Position numbers and translations under genes: made by a program
NCBI GenBank assembly: GCA_003290165.1
Contig: QNQO01001817.1
Coordinates: 1-64,000, forward strand
DNA length: 64,000 bases
Source: Berberis thunbergii
Lineage: Eukaryota > Streptophyta > Magnoliopsida > Ranunculales > Berberidaceae
Direction of reading: 5' to 3'
Part shown: in pieces, positions 36,352 through 47,509 of the stretch
Layout of the letters: every line of letters starts with the position of its first letter
Position numbering within the stretch: position 1 is the stretch's first letter
Notes under the pieces: generated by a model
Databases searched by the model: none
What the model was told of the DNA's origin: nothing
Seen by the model: the letters and a program-made list of their open reading frames with translations, nothing else

Positions 36352-36440
36352 TTTTTTTTAATTAAATGCCGCCGGTTGGGATCGACCATGTGACCTAGTG
36401 TTACCATCCGCCATTGCCCAACCACTGAGCCATCACACGG
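36352..36440 (-). mobile_element. tRNA-derived SINE-like fragment, family B
   Basis: After a poly-T run, gccgccggttgggatcgacc and aaccactgagccatca read on the minus strand as TGGCTCAGTGGTTGGGC (A box) and GGTCGATCCCAACC (B box). Related copies are at 39573-39650 and 40133-40250. Confidence 0.5.
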
Positions 36441-36800
36441 TTCACACCTTTGGCGTGAGATGGACTGTTGGTATTGCCTTATACTTCAAACAAATCACTG
36501 GTGGAACGAATTTGGAAATCTCTCAAAGCAAGACTTGGAAGAGTCAATTTTTGCTTAAATTAGATCACCTACCCATATCCATGTGGAGTAGGATGATACT
36601 TGTGGTACTAATGGTTGTTGGTTTCCTTCTCTGTCACCATGAAACAAACAAAAGCATAGGGGTCCCCCGCTCATGTGATCGAAGACTTGTATTTTCCATC
36701 TAAAAGAAAAATTGAACGTAAAGAGATAAGGGTATCCACACACAGTCCACACAAATAATAAAAGTTTGAAAATCTATCAAAGCAAGACTTGGAAGAGTCA
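36441..36800. other. Third copy of the 33960/34193 repeat
   Basis: Bases 36505-36765 match 34110-34370 closely. No coding function was recognised. Confidence 0.5.
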
Positions 36801-37021
36801 ATTCAACCCCGTTAGATATGGTCACCACAACATATGATTTTATTTTCAGTTCAGTCTACACAAATAAAGTATGATTTTTCGAAATGAGAAAATCATTTGA
36901 TCATTTAAAATATTACTTGACACATCTACTAATCAAAGACCTTTTCTCATCCAGGTTCCTTGATCTTTGTTTGACATTGTCTACTTCATCTATCCAGCAA
37001 TGGCTTGTTGGCAAAATCCAA

Positions 37022-37162
37022 TCAGTTCAAGTAAGGCACGATATACTTCTGCATATCGCTATGGGAGATGTTAAGATGATTCCCAGGCACACTAATGTAA
37101 TGGACCTTTCCAGCATCATCCAAAGTTTTCAAACCAATCCAGTCTTCGATATACAATTTTGT
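37022..37162 (-). pseudogene. Palmitoyl-protein thioesterase last exon, copy 2
   Basis: Nearly identical to the exon at 8610-8750. It has the same 141-nt length, cag acceptor and TGA stop, again with the IEDWIGLKTLDDAGKVHY and VPGNHL motifs. It belongs to the duplicated segment 36800-37690. No collinear upstream exons were found, so it is an isolated exon copy. Confidence 0.75.
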
Positions 37163-37448
37163 CTGCAGAACATAGTATCTTATAGCAAACTATGTATTGC
37201 AACAAAATCTGAAAATAAAAGAAAACATACTAATGTTTTCCTATTCCTACCAACTTAGAATTAGCCTCACAATCATGGTGGAACTTGGGATACATCACAA
37301 TTCTCATAGAGGAGAATTTCAAAGTAAACAACTTAAATTCCTAAAAATTTGGGAGATTTCCTTTTACTCTTTGATTGTTGAGGTCTCTTTCTTGGTCTTT
37401 ATCCTCGACTCATCCTGACTGTTTTCCATTGAAAAGAGAGATAAACTC

Positions 37449-37476
37449 TATATATATATATATATATATATATATG
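37449..37476. repeat. TA microsatellite
   Basis: About 14 TA units. The paralogous site near 9037 has only about five. Confidence 0.85.
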
Positions 37477-37689
37477 CTTTCAGTCGAAAATGTTAAAGAG
37501 TTCTATCTCCCCTGGGTCAAATGGTAGCCGTAAATGAAACTTAAATGAATTAGAAAATAAATAAATTTGAAGTACGCATACCACCCCCAACTAGATTTCT
37601 TATCAGAAATATCATAATGCAAGGAATGAGAACCTTCACTTGGGAATGCAGCCAGGGCGGGGGGAGGTGCTTAGAGTGGAGATTATCAA

Positions 37690-38030
37690 TATTAGTCAGA
37701 ATCCAGTGATAGCACCAAACACATTATGGTGAATAGACATTTTATCAAGGAGGAGCTTCATTGGGGGTTGATTTGTACTCCTTATGTCAATGCTAGTGAT
37801 CAGGTGGCTGATGTATTGACCAAGGGTATCAGTAAAGCTTATATTGGTGAATATGTTTATCAAGTTGGGTATGATGGAATGTTCACATCAACTTAAGGGA
37901 GTGTAGTGAGTGACGTGTTATCACTGTAATACTTACAAGGGGGGAAATGGAGATGACATTGTTCTCACCCTTTCTCTATTATTTCTCTCTTCTATTCCTA
38001 TATGTTGAATTGCTTCAATCACTTGGTTTT
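37690..38030 (+). mobile_element. Ty1/copia RNase H tail with LTR start
   Basis: A plus-strand reading KHIMVNRHFIKEELHWGLIC, then DQVADVLTKGISKAYIGEYV and a stop, is the standard C-terminus of a copia polyprotein (KHIEVxxHFIxEK...QLADxLTKGL). A purine tract (aagggagtg) and a probable LTR start (tgtagtgagtgacgtg) follow. Nothing of the RT remains upstream. A deleted copy is at 9286-9480. Confidence 0.7.
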
Positions 38031-38713
38031 TGGGAGTCTCATGAGGTTAACAGATACCTCCATGGCTTGGAGGCTGTTTATAATGACCTCGAAGAATAAG
38101 GAGACAGGGGACGACTATCAAAATCAACAAAATAAGTAAGAAGTTCGCATGCTTTGAAAAGACTAGCATATTTCAACATTACAACTATAAGAAAGCAAAA
38201 AATGGAATAAAGCTCCTCCTTGAAAACTAAATAATTAGAATTCTATTATTTTTCCCATTAACAATGGCAGAACAAAATAAAAAAATAAAACTACGCATTT
38301 GAATATTTCATATTTACTGATGGAGGGTTTGATTCTTACTTCATTATATAAAAAAAAGGGCTCGATGCTTACTAAAAATAGTACTTATTTTGCAGTATGA
38401 AAAAATGACAGGCAGTATTTTGGACCAACATGATGGATGTATACAAAGTTATTTTGGCGAGCAGTTTTAATGCTGAACTTATAGCAATTTTGAACACAAC
38501 GGATGGAGTTTCAACTATGGAAGGACCAAGTTTTCAGTTAAATCAGATTCAATGGTTGCGGTACAAACTTTGAATGGAAGGATCACTTAAGCTGGAGATA
38601 CAAAATTTTGTTCATGTGGCTAGAGTAAACAATTCAAATAATAATAATAATGGATGGATTAAGACTATTTTTTGTAGTTTTGTTTTACTTGATTGCGGAA
38701 TGGAAGTTTCTTG

Positions 38714-38717
<4 letters not shown>
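38031..38717. other. Stretch without a recognised gene
   Basis: Bases 38570-38640 (GSLKLEIQNFVH, ARVNNSNNN) resemble 35815-35900. The Asn run is an AAT repeat. I do not recognise a protein. Confidence 0.35.

Positions 38718-38765
<48 letters not shown>
38718..38765. repeat. AAT microsatellite
   Basis: About 16 uninterrupted AAT units. Confidence 0.9.
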
Positions 38766-38892
38766 TTGTTTGACTTTTACTAATGATGTTTGATATTGTC
38801 TTTTAAAGAGAACGGGTAAAAGGGTAAAAGTGTAAAAGAGCAAAACCATGGCAAAAAAATGGCTTGTAGCTCCGGCTGCCTAGAATTATTGC

Positions 38893-39160
38893 GCAAATTA
38901 TGAGTATGAATTGAAGGCTTTTGTGGCTCAAGATTTATCTATAGTTCAATTTTTTATTTTTATTTTTGAAAGGCAAGCTTGCCGCTGGTGGGTATAAAAC
39001 CCAAGACGTAAGGGTCAAACCACCACAACCTTAACCATTAAATCAGGTTACCGTTGGCATAGTTCAAAATTTCTAGGGAAATTAAAGATAAGAATAAAGT
39101 GGTTGAGAGTTTCTTTAAGAAAGCAATATACTCATTTCTCATTCCAAAAGTAAAGTTTCC
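38893..39160 (-). promoter_or_regulatory. Orphan copy of the NLR 5' region
   Basis: The sequence from gcaaattatgagtatgaatt to attccaaaagt matches 15793-15955, the DNA just upstream of the intact NLR, but no NLR lies next to it. A SINE interrupts it at 38950-39058. Confidence 0.6.
38950..39058 (-). mobile_element. tRNA-derived SINE, family A, with target-site duplication
   Basis: The 109-bp insert is flanked by atagttcaa at 38941-38949 and 39059-39067. The paralogous site near 15837-15850 lacks it. Read on the minus strand it has an A-box-like atttaatggttaagg, a B-box-like cttgggttttatacc and an A-rich tail. The same family is present at 16650-16763. Confidence 0.8.
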
Positions 39161-40290
39161 TTAATGTATTTTTCTTCAAGACACTATGATTCTTTTCTCT
39201 TCTCTTAATGTATTTTTTTTCAAGACAATATGATTATTTTCTCTTTCTCATTTTCTTCTTTATTTGCCAATAAGCTGCCTAATCTAATCCATCAGTACCC
39301 AACCAAACAAGAAACAAATATGTTTTTAGTGAGAAAGAAAGCAAAGATGAAAAGCAGACACAAGCATTGCATATCATTTCAAGATTGATTCATTGGCATG
39401 GAAGAAAGCATAGGTTTTTTTTGTTTTGTTTTGTTTTTTTTCATATTTAGAAAAATAAAGTGAATGCAAGGGATAACAACAAACAAACAACACCCTTCAC
39501 AGGGAAGCTCTGAAACACTCACCACTTGCAGGTTTGGATCTTGGTAACGTCTTTACACAATAAACTGATAAACATGCCGCCGGCTGGGTTCGAACCCATA
39601 ATTTAGTGGTACCATCTGCTAAGCTCTAACCATTGAGTTGTCATGCATGCTACTGGCTTCTATGCATCATATTCACACATACTTAAACACATACTCATTT
39701 CTCATTCCAAAAGTTCCCTTAATGTATTTTTCTTCAAGATACTATGATTCTTTTATCTTCCTCTTTTTCTTCTTTATTTGCCAAGCTGCCTAATCTAATC
39801 CATCAATACCTAACCAAACAAGAAACAAATATGTTTTTGGTTTTGGTGAGAAAGAATGCAAAGATGAAAAGCAGACACAAGCATTGCATGTCATTTCAAG
39901 ATTAACTCATTGGCATGGAAGAAAGCATAGGTTTTTTTGTTTTATTTTTGATATTGAAAAATAAAGTGAATGCAAGGGATGGTTTTAATCACAGTGTCGT
40001 AGTGCCACTGCATGAGTCCTAGTAGTATACCCAATCACACGAGTCCTAGTAATATACCCAATCATAAATGACTTCTAATGTTAGTACATGTTTATTCTAT
40101 ACATCATAGTCAACACATCATAAACTGATAAACATGCCATCGGTTGGGTTCGAACTCATGATCTAGTGGTACCATTCGTTGCTGGGTTCAATCCACATGA
40201 TCTAGTGGTACCATCCGCCAAGCTCTAACCATTGAACTGTCATGTCATTGGCTTCTATGCATCATATTCACACATACCTAAACACATATT
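39161..40290. repeat. NLR-upstream sequence in two tandem-like copies, with SINE fragments
   Basis: Bases 39130-39440 and 39700-39960 are copies of one another (tattttcttcaagacacta to gaagaaagcataggttttt) and of 15950-16095. Family-B SINE-like fragments with B boxes gggttcgaaccc (39573-39650) and gggttcgaactc (40133-40250, itself partly doubled) lie after each. Confidence 0.6.
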
Positions 40291-40519
40291 TTGAGGAATG
40301 GTCCCAAAATGAGCTACAATTTTAACATGTTGCTTCTAATGTTTATCTGTATTTTTCTTCAGAATTTCAACTCCGCGCTAACCCAAAACACCAAATTATC
40401 AAATGATGTCCTCATGGGTACGTTCTCAAGGACTCCAAACCCAGAGCCCCTTAAAAAAAAAATCCAAGAAAATGTTGTCAGCCACACAAGAAAATTTTTG
40501 GTTAGTGGCAGATGGCCCC

Positions 40520-41172
40520 TGTGACGACCCGCCTCCCGCACTGTACAGATACTGTCCGCTTTGGGCTACCATCCGGCCCGCACGGCTTTAAAAGGCCTCT
40601 GTACAATGGGGAGATGACCCTGCACATATAAAGATCATCAACCTCCCCTACCCAGGCGATGTGGGACTATGTTTCCCCTTGGTAGCTCGCCCAACTCCTC
40701 TTGGGATCCACGGGCCTGTTGGGCCTATTGGGCTCCAACCCTCACCCTCACCCTCCCCCTCAAGTCCGCCCACACAAGGGTCTCACATTCCACCCCCCTT
40801 AAGGCCCAACGTCCTCGTTGGCCACACAGGCACAACGTCCACGTTGCCCGAGGGCCCACCTCCACGTGGCACACTTCCGGCTGGGTCAGGCTCTGATACC
40901 AAACTGTGACGACCCGCCTCCCGCACTGTACAGATACTGTCCGCTTTGGGCTACCATCCGGCCCGCACGGCTTTAAAAGGCCTCTGTACAATGGGGAGAT
41001 GACCCTGCACATATAAAGATCATCAACCTCCCCTACCCAGGCGATGTGGGACTATGTTTCCCCTTGGTAGCTCGCCCAACTCCTCTTGGGATCCACGGGC
41101 CTGTTGGGCCTATTGGGCTCCAACCCTCACCCTCACCCTCCCCCTCAAGTCCGCCCACACAAGGGTCTCACA
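40520..41172 (-). mobile_element. TRIM (terminal-repeat retrotransposon in miniature), 653 bp
   Basis: Two 268-bp direct repeats (40520-40787 and 40905-41172) start TGTGA and end TCACA. I find no difference between them. The 117-bp interior carries, on the minus strand, a primer-binding site TGGTATCAGAGC (40890-40901, complementary to initiator tRNA-Met) next to one LTR. A polypurine tract AAGGGGGGTGGAA (40788-40800) lies next to the other. The LTR has TTTATATG as a TATA-like box. There is no coding capacity, so it depends on another element's enzymes. The flanks gcccc and gaccc are a near-match for a 5-bp target duplication. Identical LTRs imply a very recent insertion. Confidence 0.9.
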
Positions 41173-41174
41173 GA

Positions 41175-41196
41175 CCCCCCCCCCCCCCCCCCCCCG
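41175..41196. repeat. Poly-C tract of 22
   Basis: An uninterrupted C run directly beside the TRIM end. Its length is likely uncertain. Confidence 0.9.
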
Positions 41197-41540
41197 GCCC
41201 CTTAGTAGGTCCGCCCCTCTAAGATGCATTTGTTGGCTTGGTAATCTGATTTTCAGCAGTTTAAAGTTAAAACATATGATCACTCCAAAGTATGATTTCA
41301 TTTCAAGTTCAATCTATACAAATAGAATATGAGGTAGTAAATGACTTACAAAAGTGGAAACTACAGCTCTTTACAATGCCGCTTGACACATCCACTAATG
41401 AACACCTTCTTGGCCATGCAGGTTCATCATATTCATCTGACAGTGCTCTTCAAACTCTCTGATACCGAAAGTTTAACCAAAGCACAGTGTACATACATCC
41501 AATAGAAACAATTTTATTTTTCTGAATGTGCAGAAAACGT

Positions 41541-41795
41541 TCATTTATGCAGCAATGGTTTGTCAGAGAGTCTAATCAGTTGTCCAATAGCTGTCCAGAT
41601 AGACAAGAGCAACTGCTTAGAAGACGAATCTATGGTAGCCCTTATTGAAGCCTGCTCCTCCAAATAAGGCGCAACATACTTTTTCATATCACTTATGGAG
41701 ATGCCAAGATGATTCCCAGGCACACTTACGTACTGGACCTTTCCAGCATCATCCAAAGTTTTCAAACCAATCCAGTCTTCAATATACAATTGTGT
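41541..41795 (-). pseudogene. Palmitoyl-protein thioesterase last exon, copy 3 with extended end
   Basis: The exon follows a cag acceptor and reads TQLYIEDWIGLKTLDDAGKV, then VPGNHLGISISDMKKYVAPY. It continues about 38 codons beyond the stop position of the other two copies, ending SDKPLLHK-stop. The catalytic-His region GNHL is kept. Because the extension begins exactly where the others stop (PYLN-stop against PYLEEQ), it may be either the ancestral end or read-through into the former 3'UTR. No upstream exons were found. Confidence 0.7.
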
Positions 41796-43175
41796 CTGCA
41801 GAACACAACAGTACGCATGAAATAAATATTGCTTCCAAATCTGAAAAAAGAACAAGAACATGCACAATCTTTCAGCATTGGTGATAGGTTGGATTTGCTT
41901 TTATGTATTTTGGTTTACGGTTGCGGCCCAATCTTTGTTTTGGTTATATCAAGGGTAAAGTCGTCATGTACCCCCGTATTGATTGTAAATCAAGTTTTTT
42001 TAACAAGTAATAAAGGTCTGGCATTCCAGAGGTTAAAAAAAAAAAAAAATCTGAAATAATTCTTTACCAAAGATCGAAGGGCATTTGGTTTGTTTTCTTA
42101 TTTGAATTTTGGTTAAACACTAATTTGATAGGCAAAGAATACAATTATTTCTTCCTACTTTACCAAAGAAAATTGGAAGGAAATTAAGCCTTGAAACTAA
42201 TTATGTTTTTCCTATTCTATATATATATTTGAATGAATTAACACCTCAAAGGAGCAAAACACATTCGTTTTGCCACCAAAAGCAGTCTATAAAGAACATA
42301 TATTTCTCTAATTCCAATATACATACGTTTTGGACACATATACTTGAATACTCACTCCAATGGACATGCTTAAATCCTATCTTGACTTAGGCACTAAGAG
42401 AGGAGGGCGGTCTTGGGCTGGTTACCTAGGCCTTGCCCAAGACATTGGAAGCACAAATGTTTTTGGCATTTTATGCTCATATATCCCTTGAAATTTTACA
42501 CGATATTAACTAATTTATACTCAAAATTTTAGTAAATAAAATAATTAAATAAAAAGCAAAGCTTGAGCATCAAATCAAATGATCAAACGCCCATGTTAAG
42601 TTCAAACTGTCCAATCAATCCTCCATAAGGACCATTACCTATAATTCAACAACCAACAATCTAAATCATGGCATCTTTAAAGCACACAATAAAAGTCCAA
42701 TAATAAAGGACCAAAAACCAAAAGACCAATATTCATAATCAAGTAATCCACATGTTTTAGTATCTAAGTTCTAAAGATAACTAGCTAATTAACAAATCTA
42801 GCAAAAAAAGAATCTATTGTTGCTAGCCTGCTAAAGATTACGGTACTAAGAGCAAGGCTGCAAAAGAGGAGAGACCTGCAACAAAAAAGAGAGATATGAA
42901 CCGGGTGTAGTAGAGTGGAGAGATTGACAGAAGTTGCTATCTTGCTGGAGCCGAAAATGTTTGGAACCCTTAGTTTCAAGCAGGTTGCTTGTGAACCAAA
43001 ACGAAAAAAACTTTAAGTCATGTTGATTTATGTTCAACAGAGGTGAGCACTTAAGCGTTGCCTTTGATAACACAATTCACAGGCTTGCCTAGGCTAGGTG
43101 GGGTGATAGAATTTTTCATGAGCTGCCTAGCTAGCTAGGCATTGCCTTTGACAAAATACTAACATAAATTAAATC
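41796..43175. other. Stretch without a recognised gene
   Basis: The first few hundred bases are likely thioesterase intron. The short minus-strand frames at 42785-43073 have no domain. I see nothing else. Confidence 0.35.
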
Positions 43176-45498
43176 ATCATCTTTTTCACATATCTTTCAA
43201 AGGTTATCATGACCGGATACTATATTTATGAAGAAAATTTGATTTACAAGTAGAAGACCACTAACACGTTGAAATTTATGACCGGGTAAATAAAAAGAAA
43301 CCAAAATATTAGTTTTTCGAATTAATTTCGGTCTCCTGATTTTAAGAAATATTTCAGTGTGTAAAGAAACAACGTAAAAATTTTGAGGATACATGAAATA
43401 TATAATGAATTTTGAGGGTATATTAAATATGTGAAAAAAATAATATGCAAGTAAATAAATGTATTAACACATTAAATAAATCAACATATCTATAATTAGA
43501 AAATCAATATATAAGTAGAAGAAGTGACAATTAGAAAATTAGGGGGTGGTTTCAAAAATTAATAAATAGTTAGAATAAATGATAATTAGAAAAGAAAAAA
43601 AGCTTGAAATTTATGAAAAAATCCAGAAATTTTTCAAAAAAAACCTTGAAAAAAAATGTAATTTAGTAGTTGGTTTTTGTATTTTTACCAAAAAAATGAA
43701 ATTTATGAAAAAACCCCAAAATTTACAAGAAAAACCCTAAAAAAATTGTAATTTTTTCGTTCGCCTTTTTTCTTTTCATAATTTCAAAAAACACAAATAT
43801 TTTGTCGAAATTTCGTATAATTCCGCGAAATCGCAATCCTTGGTGGTAGCTATGAAGAAAGGAGGAAGAAGAGTGACATGCAAGGATTTCACAAATAGGT
43901 ACTAAAAAGACATTATTATTATTATTTTGGTCAAACAGGTGAGAGAAAATTGGATGATTAATACACTCGTGTGGATATGGAAGGAAATATAGAATTTAGA
44001 AATAGAAAGCCAACATTTGAGTAAGTTCAAATGCTTTGGAGAAGCTAGTGAAGGAACCATGATTGTCCTAATTAATGGTCATGTTTCCTGCGGTTTTTTA
44101 AATTGTGTTTATTTATTTATTTTTATTTTATTTTTTTTATGCTATGTTCCCTCTGTAACAGTTGATTTGTTATTTTGTGTTTGCATGACCAACATATGTC
44201 ATGTAATATCTACTATTTTCTGACAAATAGGGAGAGATATAGGATTCTGAAAACAAGCCTTTAATTTCTCATTCATCTTTGAAAATCATTATGGAAAATG
44301 AAAGGTCTTATGCTAACTTACAGACATTCAATTTGAGTAGCTTCATTTATGAAAGGAAGTTCAGATTTTAGCAATGTCCAGTTTTTGTTTTAATTTTGGT
44401 ACGCGATCAATGTTGTAAAAATGCTTTGAGTAGCTTTATGAACATAACTTATTTTGGACTATGTTTGCCACGGGGTTGGGGAGTGTACAAGTAACTAGAG
44501 AGTAGGAGCAAAGTAAAAACTGGAGAAAGGATGAAGTTTAAGGTAGGTTTGAAAGCTGATGTGTGTTAGAGAAGGTTTCACCAACATTGACTTAAAGTAC
44601 TAAGTTTTCTTATTTTGCATCAAGTTTGTTGTTAGCAAGATAGTGGATTTAAAATTGTATTTTAATCAATTTAAGCATAAACTTAGATGCATCTCTCTAC
44701 ACATTTGGCAATAAGGCAATGACTCCCTAGCATGGCCGGCACCTCTAAGTGGTAAAAAAACATTTTCTAACCCATGATACCTAGATACTTCATTCTACTA
44801 ATCATATCATTGTCGAATACGATATGCCACCCTTAAACATTCAAAGCTTATGTCACACTTGTACAGTTTAAGCATTACAACTTTTAAATTTTCATTGTAC
44901 CAAACACATATTTCCTCAGTTCTTCTAACTTTTTTATTTGTTCCTGATTGAAAATGTCATGAGTAATCTTTTATAATAGAAATATGATCATATTTTGATT
45001 TTATATTTGGGAAATTAGATCTCTCTTTGTGTTCTTGTACAAATACTACATAATGGAAGGATCTTTGTAGCAATAATTGTGTGTGTTAGATTTTTGAAAT
45101 TCTCTGTATTCGTGTATGCAGCATCAGAGTATATGCTGTATGGCTGTATTATATAAGGACATGATAATTTGTTACCGATTGGTGAAAGTTGGTTAGAAAA
45201 AAAATGGTGAATTTGAGATCTCATTCAAAGAGAATGATAAAATTCATTAGTATAAAAAAAAGGAGGCTGACTAAGCCTAGAAAAAAGAGAATTGTATTAA
45301 ATATCTGGAGTCTCCTTTTGTATTGTATACAAACTTTCCCACTTGCAAGGACCATGATAGGGAATTATTTGATCGCCTTTATCTGAAAGAAAGAGTGAAA
45401 CACAATCAACCTGTTCATGACAATTATTCAAAATCTTAATCACACTGGGGTGGAGCATATCGTGAAGTTCTTATGGAATGCTAGTTTTAGGGGTGGGG
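43176..45498. repeat. Second copy of the 19296-23460 region, with internal deletions
   Basis: The blocks are 43176-43315 (to 19296-19440), 43320-43945 (to 21022-21645), 43948-44235 (to 22066-22340), 44630-45300 (to 22590-23250) and 45300-45498 (to 23251-23458). The VAP27 exon 1 region of unit II is missing here. The exon-like minus-strand segment at 45300-45495 is also present, with more substitutions. Confidence 0.8.
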
Positions 45499-45626
45499 GT
45501 ATCACAGTTCACCTATAACTGGTTTTTATTAGTGTTTCTTGTTTTTTGTCTGTGTGTGTTCTTAATGGTGAAATAAAATGATGCGATAAAGATTTTCGCA
45601 GACGTCACTACAAAAAAATGGACATT

Positions 45627-46140
45627 AGCGACGGCTAAAAACCGTCGCTGATTGAGATAAAACCGTAGCTAAAAGAAATTAGCGACGGCGCCACATCCGT
45701 CGCTGTCCCGTAGCTAGATTTATCGTCGCTAATTGATTCAGCGACGGCAAAACTGCCGTAGCTAATTAGCCACGGGATAAAACCGTCGCTAAATTGTAAA
45801 ATATCCGTCGCTAACTGATTTTTTTTAAAAAAAAATTTAATTTTTTATTAATTTAGCGACGGCATATTTGCCGTGGCTAACTGATTTTAAAAAATTAAAT
45901 TAAATTTTTTTATTTTAGCGACGGCATTTTTGCCGTGGCTAACTGATTTTTTTTTTTTTAAAAAAAATTTATTTTAGCGACGGCATTTTGGCCGTGGCTA
46001 ACTGATTTTTTAAAAAATAAATAAATTTTTTATTTTAGCGACGGCATTTTGGCCGTGGCTAACTGATTTTTTTAAAAAAAAATTAACATTTTTTTTATTT
46101 TAGCGACGGCATTTTAGCCGTGGCTAACTGATTTTAAAAA
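45627..46140. repeat. Left subterminal module block of the CACTA element
   Basis: Eight modules of the form TTAGCGACGG ... CCGTGGCTAA or CCGTCGCTA, separated by AT-rich spacers. Subterminal motif clusters of this kind are where CACTA transposases bind. The binding role is inferred from the superfamily. Confidence 0.75.
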
Positions 46141-46199
46141 AAAATTTAAAATTTTTTTTATTCTGGTTTTTAAAAAATATATATATATATATATATTTT

Positions 46200-46479
46200 T
46201 TCGAGATCTGAGATTTCTCCGAGATTTTTTTAAAAGAACAGATTTTTCCGAGATTTTTTTTAAAAGATCAGATTTCTCCGAGATCTCTGAGATTTTTAAA
46301 AATATATATATATTTCAGATCTCGAGAACTCAGATTTTTCAGATCTCCGAGATCAGAGATCTCAGATCTCCAAGATCCGATCAGATTTTTCAGATCTCGA
46401 GATCCGATCAGATTTTTCAGATCTCCAAGATCCGATCAGATTTTTCAGATCTCGAGATCTCAGATTTTTCAGATCTCCG
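46200..46479. repeat. CAGATCTCGAGATC-type array in the CACTA element
   Basis: Irregular repeats of cagatttttcagatctccga, gatccgatcag and gagatct fill the space between a TA tract (46171-46195) and the histone-like fragment. Confidence 0.7.
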
Positions 46480-46582
46480 AGAGAGCGGCGGCGGATGAAG
46501 GGAGGGGAGAGAGAGGCGGCCGAGATCGGTCTCGAGGAAGCGGCGGACTTCTCCTCAGTGGGTTTCTTCTCTGGAAGATGAG
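46480..46582 (-). pseudogene. Captured histone H2B N-terminal coding fragment
   Basis: On the minus strand, downstream of a histone-type promoter, the GC-rich stretch reads PEKKPTEEKSAASSRP before running into the CAGATCTC array. AEKKP followed by EEKS or similar is the usual start of plant histone H2B tails. No in-frame ATG is present at the expected place, so the start seems lost, and the whole globular domain is missing. The reading alone would be weak evidence. The promoter directly upstream supports it. Confidence 0.5.
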
Positions 46583-46639
46583 AGAAAAAAAATTTTGAGA
46601 GAAAATTTTGTTTAAGTTGGTTTGTAGAAAAAATTGAAA

Positions 46640-46777
46640 TTTATATAGAGAAATGTAATTGAAGGGGATTGGTTGTGTTAGTTTCACGCGGATCGATGAC
46701 GTGGTTTGGTTTAGTGCGTTGGATTGAGCTAAATTTTTTGGTGTTATTAACGGTTGAGATGAGATTTCACGCGGATC
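46640..46777 (-). promoter_or_regulatory. Histone gene promoter inside the CACTA element
   Basis: Read on the minus strand, CCACGTCATCGATCCGCG (46687-46704) is an exact match to the plant histone type I element CCACGTCANCGATCCGCG (hexamer plus octamer). A second octamer GATCCGCG lies at 46770-46777, a CCAAT box at 46668-46672 and TATATAAA at 46640-46647. A CT-rich leader leads to the H2B-like reading. This arrangement drives S-phase expression in plant histone genes. Whether it is active here is unknown. Confidence 0.75.
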
Positions 46778-46799
46778 GGTGATAATTTTTTTAAAAACC

Positions 46800-47505
46800 A
46801 ATTAGCTACGGTTGTATTACCGTCGCTAATTAGTTTGTTATATTTTTTTTTTAAAAATCATGTTAGCTACGGTTATAAAACCGTCGCTAAGCTCTTTTTC
46901 AATTTTTTTTTTAAAATCATGTTAGCTACGGTTATAAAACCGTCGCTAACTTCTTTTCATATATTTTTTTTAAATCACAAAAAAACTTAGCTACGGCCAG
47001 ATTGCCGTCGCTAATTAGTTTACTATATTTTTTTAAAAAAATCGCGTTAGCTACGGTCAGAAAACCGTCGCTAAGCTCTTTTGTAATTTTTTATTTTTTT
47101 TTTTAAAATAACATTAGCTACGGTCTTCAAGCCGTCGCTAAGGTCTTTTAATATATTTTTTTTTAAATCACAAAAAAAATCTTAGCTACGGTTGTATTAC
47201 CGTCGCTAATTAGTTTGTTATATTTTTTAAAAAAAATCATGTTAGCTACGGTTATACAACTGTCGCTAAGATCTTTTTTTATTTTTTTTTTGCTTTTAAA
47301 AAATCACATTAGCTACGGTCTGCAAGCTGTCGCTAAGGTCTTTAAAATATATTTTTTTTAATCACAAAAAAATCTTAGCTACGGCTGTATTACCGTCGCT
47401 AATTAGTTTACTATATTTTTTTAAAAAAAATCATTTTAGCTACGGTTGGACTACCGTCGCTAAGCTCTTTTTTAATTTTTTTTGTTTTTAAAAAATCACA
47501 TTAGC
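46800..47505. repeat. Middle module block of the CACTA element
   Basis: About 11 modules TTAGCTACGG ... CCGTCGCTAA with loops of 6-10 bases, spaced about 60 bp apart by T-rich and A-rich spacers. Confidence 0.8.
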
Positions 47506-47509
47506 TCTT

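Noticed and set aside
40661..41332. Pro/Arg-rich frames of 60-95 codons in the TRIM
   Set aside because: They arise from GC-rich LTR sequence duplicated in both LTRs. TRIMs are non-coding.
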